Source of the DNA: Acridotheres tristis
Lineage: Eukaryota; Chordata; Aves; Passeriformes; Sturnidae
Assembly (NCBI GenBank): GCA_037013685.1
Contig: CM072919.1
Location: forward strand, 26,646,646 to 26,710,645
Length of the DNA stretch: 64,000 nt
Direction: 5' to 3'
The notes under the pieces are model-generated. The model saw only the letters and a list, made by a program, of their open reading frames with translations. It was not told the origin of the DNA and searched no databases. This document shows, one piece after another, positions 61,901 through 64,000 of this stretch; the first letter of the stretch is position 1, and each line of letters begins with the position of its first letter. Both the position numbers and the translations under genes were made by a program.

Positions 61901-62665
61901 CAGAGAGCAGCCTTACTATTCACTCTACTTGCAGCAGAATGCTTCAGCAGTGCAGTGTCTTGTGCACAAATGGACCCAAAAAGAGCAGCACTTGGAGATA
62001 AGACTAGGAGCAAGTCATTCCTGCACCACACCTGATCTCAAAAGAGATAGATGCCCAGCTGTTCAGCCTCTTATAGCTAAGAGTCATGCCAGGAAAACTG
62101 GGAGATGGACTAAAACACAATACCAGTGAAGTTTGCTAACACTCTGATTTTGAGGAACGAAGCGGTTCCTCACTAAAACCTTGAGTTTCTTCATTGGACA
62201 GTTCATAATAAATTCAGTCCTTCACATATTTCAGAATATCAGGTAAACAACACAGAGATATTGCACATAATTGCATTTTGAACAATCAAGCATACATTAA
62301 AAATCTTATATCATAATCTATCTTCAGACATACACCCTGGTTTAACCCAGGAGATCACTTGGACTGTCAAGGATCAGAGCAACATCTTAAAGTATTTCAT
62401 TCTGCTGAAAGGACAACATTACTGGGCAAACTAGAGTAAAAATTAATTCTTTTCTTTTAAGATTATGCAGTTGTTATTAGAAAAACATGTTTCTCATTAA
62501 AAAATATTTCACTTTAAAGTGCAAATTAGTTACTACACATGAAACAATATCTGCACTATAATCCTCAACTACAGTAAATTAACTTCTTTTTTGGATTTTA
62601 TACTTCTGTCAGCGTGAGAATTGCAGATGGGAATTAAAATGAGTGACAAGCAATGAAAAACTTAC

Positions 62666-62691
62666 TGTCAGTTTCCTCTGGAGTTCTCAAT
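62666..62691 (-). CDS. TRPM6: TRPM6 26-bp microexon
   Basis: 26-bp exon, phase 2 to 1, encoding LRTPEETD across its joins. Acceptor (minus) ctgtttaaacag... read as tttaaacag|A, donor GACA|gtaagt. Included because it is the only short segment that supplies the base required by the exon at 51578 (A + CT = Thr) and because P-E-E-T precedes VERNNLM in this family. It accepts the CT left by the exon at 63138. Confidence 0.82.
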
Positions 62692-63137
62692 CTGTTTAAA
62701 AGCAAATATTTGATATTTTAATCCAACATTTCTGTCATTAAGCTAACACTGGTACACATGGATCACATGTAAAGAGATGTGACTCAGCAGTCATAAAGCA
62801 AAATAACCCTCATTGCAATTTTGTTCAACACAACCATCAGCAAACAATCTTCAAGTACTGAAGAACAAACACATTTTTCTACGTTTCTTTCTCTGCTTTA
62901 TGTTGAGCTGCTCTTGAGTCTGCACTCCTATCCACATCTTTTACACTGCAATAACAGTATCAGTTACAGAGCTTTCAATCACACAACTGTTAATTTTTTA
63001 GTCAATGCTGAGATGTATTAACAGTTACTTGTGTCATTACCATTACTTGTACAAAAACATACTTTTTAAATTGGTGATTCTTTGGATTAACAAGTCTGAT
63101 TGCAAAAAGACTACTACATTAACGCAGTCTTTGTTAC
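62692..63137 (-). other. TRPM6: TRPM6 intron
   Basis: 446-bp intron; nothing recognisable. Confidence 0.75.
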
Positions 63138-63182
63138 AGAACAGAGAAGGTATGATTCGCCTCATAGACCAGAGATATCCCA
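63138..63182 (-). CDS. TRPM6: TRPM6 45-bp exon
   Basis: 45-bp exon encoding GISLVYEANHTFSV plus the first two bases of a Leu codon. It has a strong polypyrimidine acceptor (minus ...gtctcttgtcttcag|TGGG) and a donor TCT|gtaaca. The phase joins exactly to the 26-bp microexon (CT + A). The YEANHT wording is TRPM6/7-like from memory. Carry-in is two bases from an exon further right. The same stretch on the plus strand also looks exon-like but has no partner exons. Confidence 0.7.
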
Positions 63183-64000
63183 CTGAAGACAAGAGACTAA
63201 GTGACAGATTCAGGCCACTCAACAGCCCCTGCATCCTGCTGGTAAGTGTGCAGTTTGCCTACTGCCTACAAATTATGGGGTGTAAAAAAAGGAAAAAAAA
63301 AACCCAAAGCCACAACAACAGCAGAACACCCAACCCCACCCCCTACATTATCCATAAAACCCCCCAAAACACAGTAACTTTTTTCCTCCTTTCCCTATGG
63401 TGAAATCACATAAGATGTGACAGTTTTCTAGTATCTTCTACTTATTACCTGTGTGGTGCTGGGAAAAAAAAATAGGGAATCTAGAAGAAATTGGTTAAAA
63501 CAGTGAAAACAGGAGACAAAGGAAAAGGAACATAAAGAAAACACTGCATGTAGCAAAAGTACTACTAGTATTATGATAATGATCAATCAATCTGGGAAAA
63601 ATTAAAAACTTCACAAGAAAATGGAAACCACTTGTGAAACCAGTATACTTGCACTGAATGTAATCAAAGCTAAATAACTTCTGAAAACGCATGAAGAAAA
63701 CTGAGCTAAATATTTGGTAAATGTACAAAAGAGATGAATCACTCAATGAGAGAAGCTTTCAGAAGATGCTAGCATTGTAATTATTAAAAAATGAAACATG
63801 CAATTGCACAGCAAAAGCAAATACAACCATATGGTCAAAAAGTCACAGAATCACCACAGAAGCATAGAATTATTAAGTTTGGAAAAGACCTTGTAAATCA
63901 TGAAGTCCAACTCTCATCTTAGTGACTGAATTAGAAAATTCAATTATTATTAGAATTAGAAAGGGGGGTCTATTCCACCTAGAATCATACACTTTGTTTA
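63183..64000 (-). other. TRPM6: TRPM6 intron, cut by window edge
   Basis: No large exon is visible, so the long exon and channel part of TRPM6 lie beyond 64000. It includes a 10-nt segment between perfect-looking splice sites at 63449-63458 (see findings) and a CR1 tail at the far right. Confidence 0.65.
63842..64000 (-). mobile_element. CR1 LINE 3' end, cut by window edge
   Basis: Plus-strand gcatagaattattaagtttg, gaaaagaccttgtaaatcat and gaagtccaactctcatctta is the complement of the CR1 3' end (GTTGGACTT...GATGATC...GGTCTTTTCCAA...ATTCTATG). Minus orientation, so the body would continue to the right past 64000; how much of 63930-64000 belongs to it is unclear. Confidence 0.75.

Larger units (their letters stand above)
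51644..62665 (-). other. TRPM6: TRPM6 intron hosting an endogenous retrovirus
   Basis: 11-kb intron. The provirus at about 51.8-58.95 kb takes up two thirds; 58952-62665 is AT-rich with no further gene or repeat I can name. Open frames there are short and lack features. Confidence 0.85.

Noticed and set aside
63146..63241. Plus-strand exon-like segment (ttacag|aac ... ctgctg|gtaagt) with an open frame of 132 codons at 63005-63403
   Set aside because: It overlaps the minus-strand TRPM6 exon at 63138-63182, whose phase fits the next exon exactly. The plus-strand version has no partner exon and no recognised domain; its acceptor is largely the complement of the TRPM6 donor.

Overview
The window is vertebrate nuclear DNA, almost certainly from a bird and probably a passerine. 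It is AT-rich, with short exons between GT...AG introns, CR1 LINE fragments with the bird-type 3' end, LTRs of a kind widespread in songbird genomes, and two tandem SINE copies with a tRNA-Ile-like head and CR1-like tail, a structure known from passerines (TguSINE1 type). No bacterial or phage genes, CRISPR arrays or operons are visible. The two genes and their order match human 9q21 and its avian counterpart, the Z chromosome; the Z assignment is inference.

Layout. Positions 1-13297 (+) hold the last six coding exons of the orphan nuclear receptor RORB. They encode the whole ligand-binding domain (247 residues plus stop) with an intact AF-2 helix. The DNA-binding domain and hinge exons lie upstream of the window. 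A long AT-rich 3' UTR probably follows, perhaps to about 22.9 kb. Positions 23-37 kb are intergenic: a CR1 tail, a GC-rich block of unknown origin (23.64-24.2 kb), an LTR-type block (about 31.2-32.3 kb) and a degenerate array rich in GGTCA hexamers (about 32.9-33.4 and 34.4-35.6 kb), interrupted by a segment with a perfect 28-bp palindrome. Positions 40170-63182 (-) hold the last nine coding exons of TRPM6, the channel-kinase for epithelial Mg2+ uptake. They encode the full alpha-kinase domain and C-terminal tail. The channel part lies beyond the right edge.

The two genes are convergent (tail to tail). The 11-kb TRPM6 intron at 51.6-62.7 kb carries a decayed ERV-L-like provirus in the same orientation as the gene. 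Its LTRs are at about 51.8-52.2 and 58.5-58.95 kb, with gag and protease/RT/RNase H/integrase remnants between them and a CR1 fragment in its leader. All its frames are broken.

All exon joins were checked by reading phase: the six RORB exons sum to a continuous frame, and the nine TRPM6 exons sum to 326 codons plus stop. I see no new molecular system. The items most worth checking are the GGTCA array beside a gene whose product binds GGTCA, the palindromes, the same-sense provirus in TRPM6, the tandem SINE pair and a possible 10-nt TRPM6 microexon.
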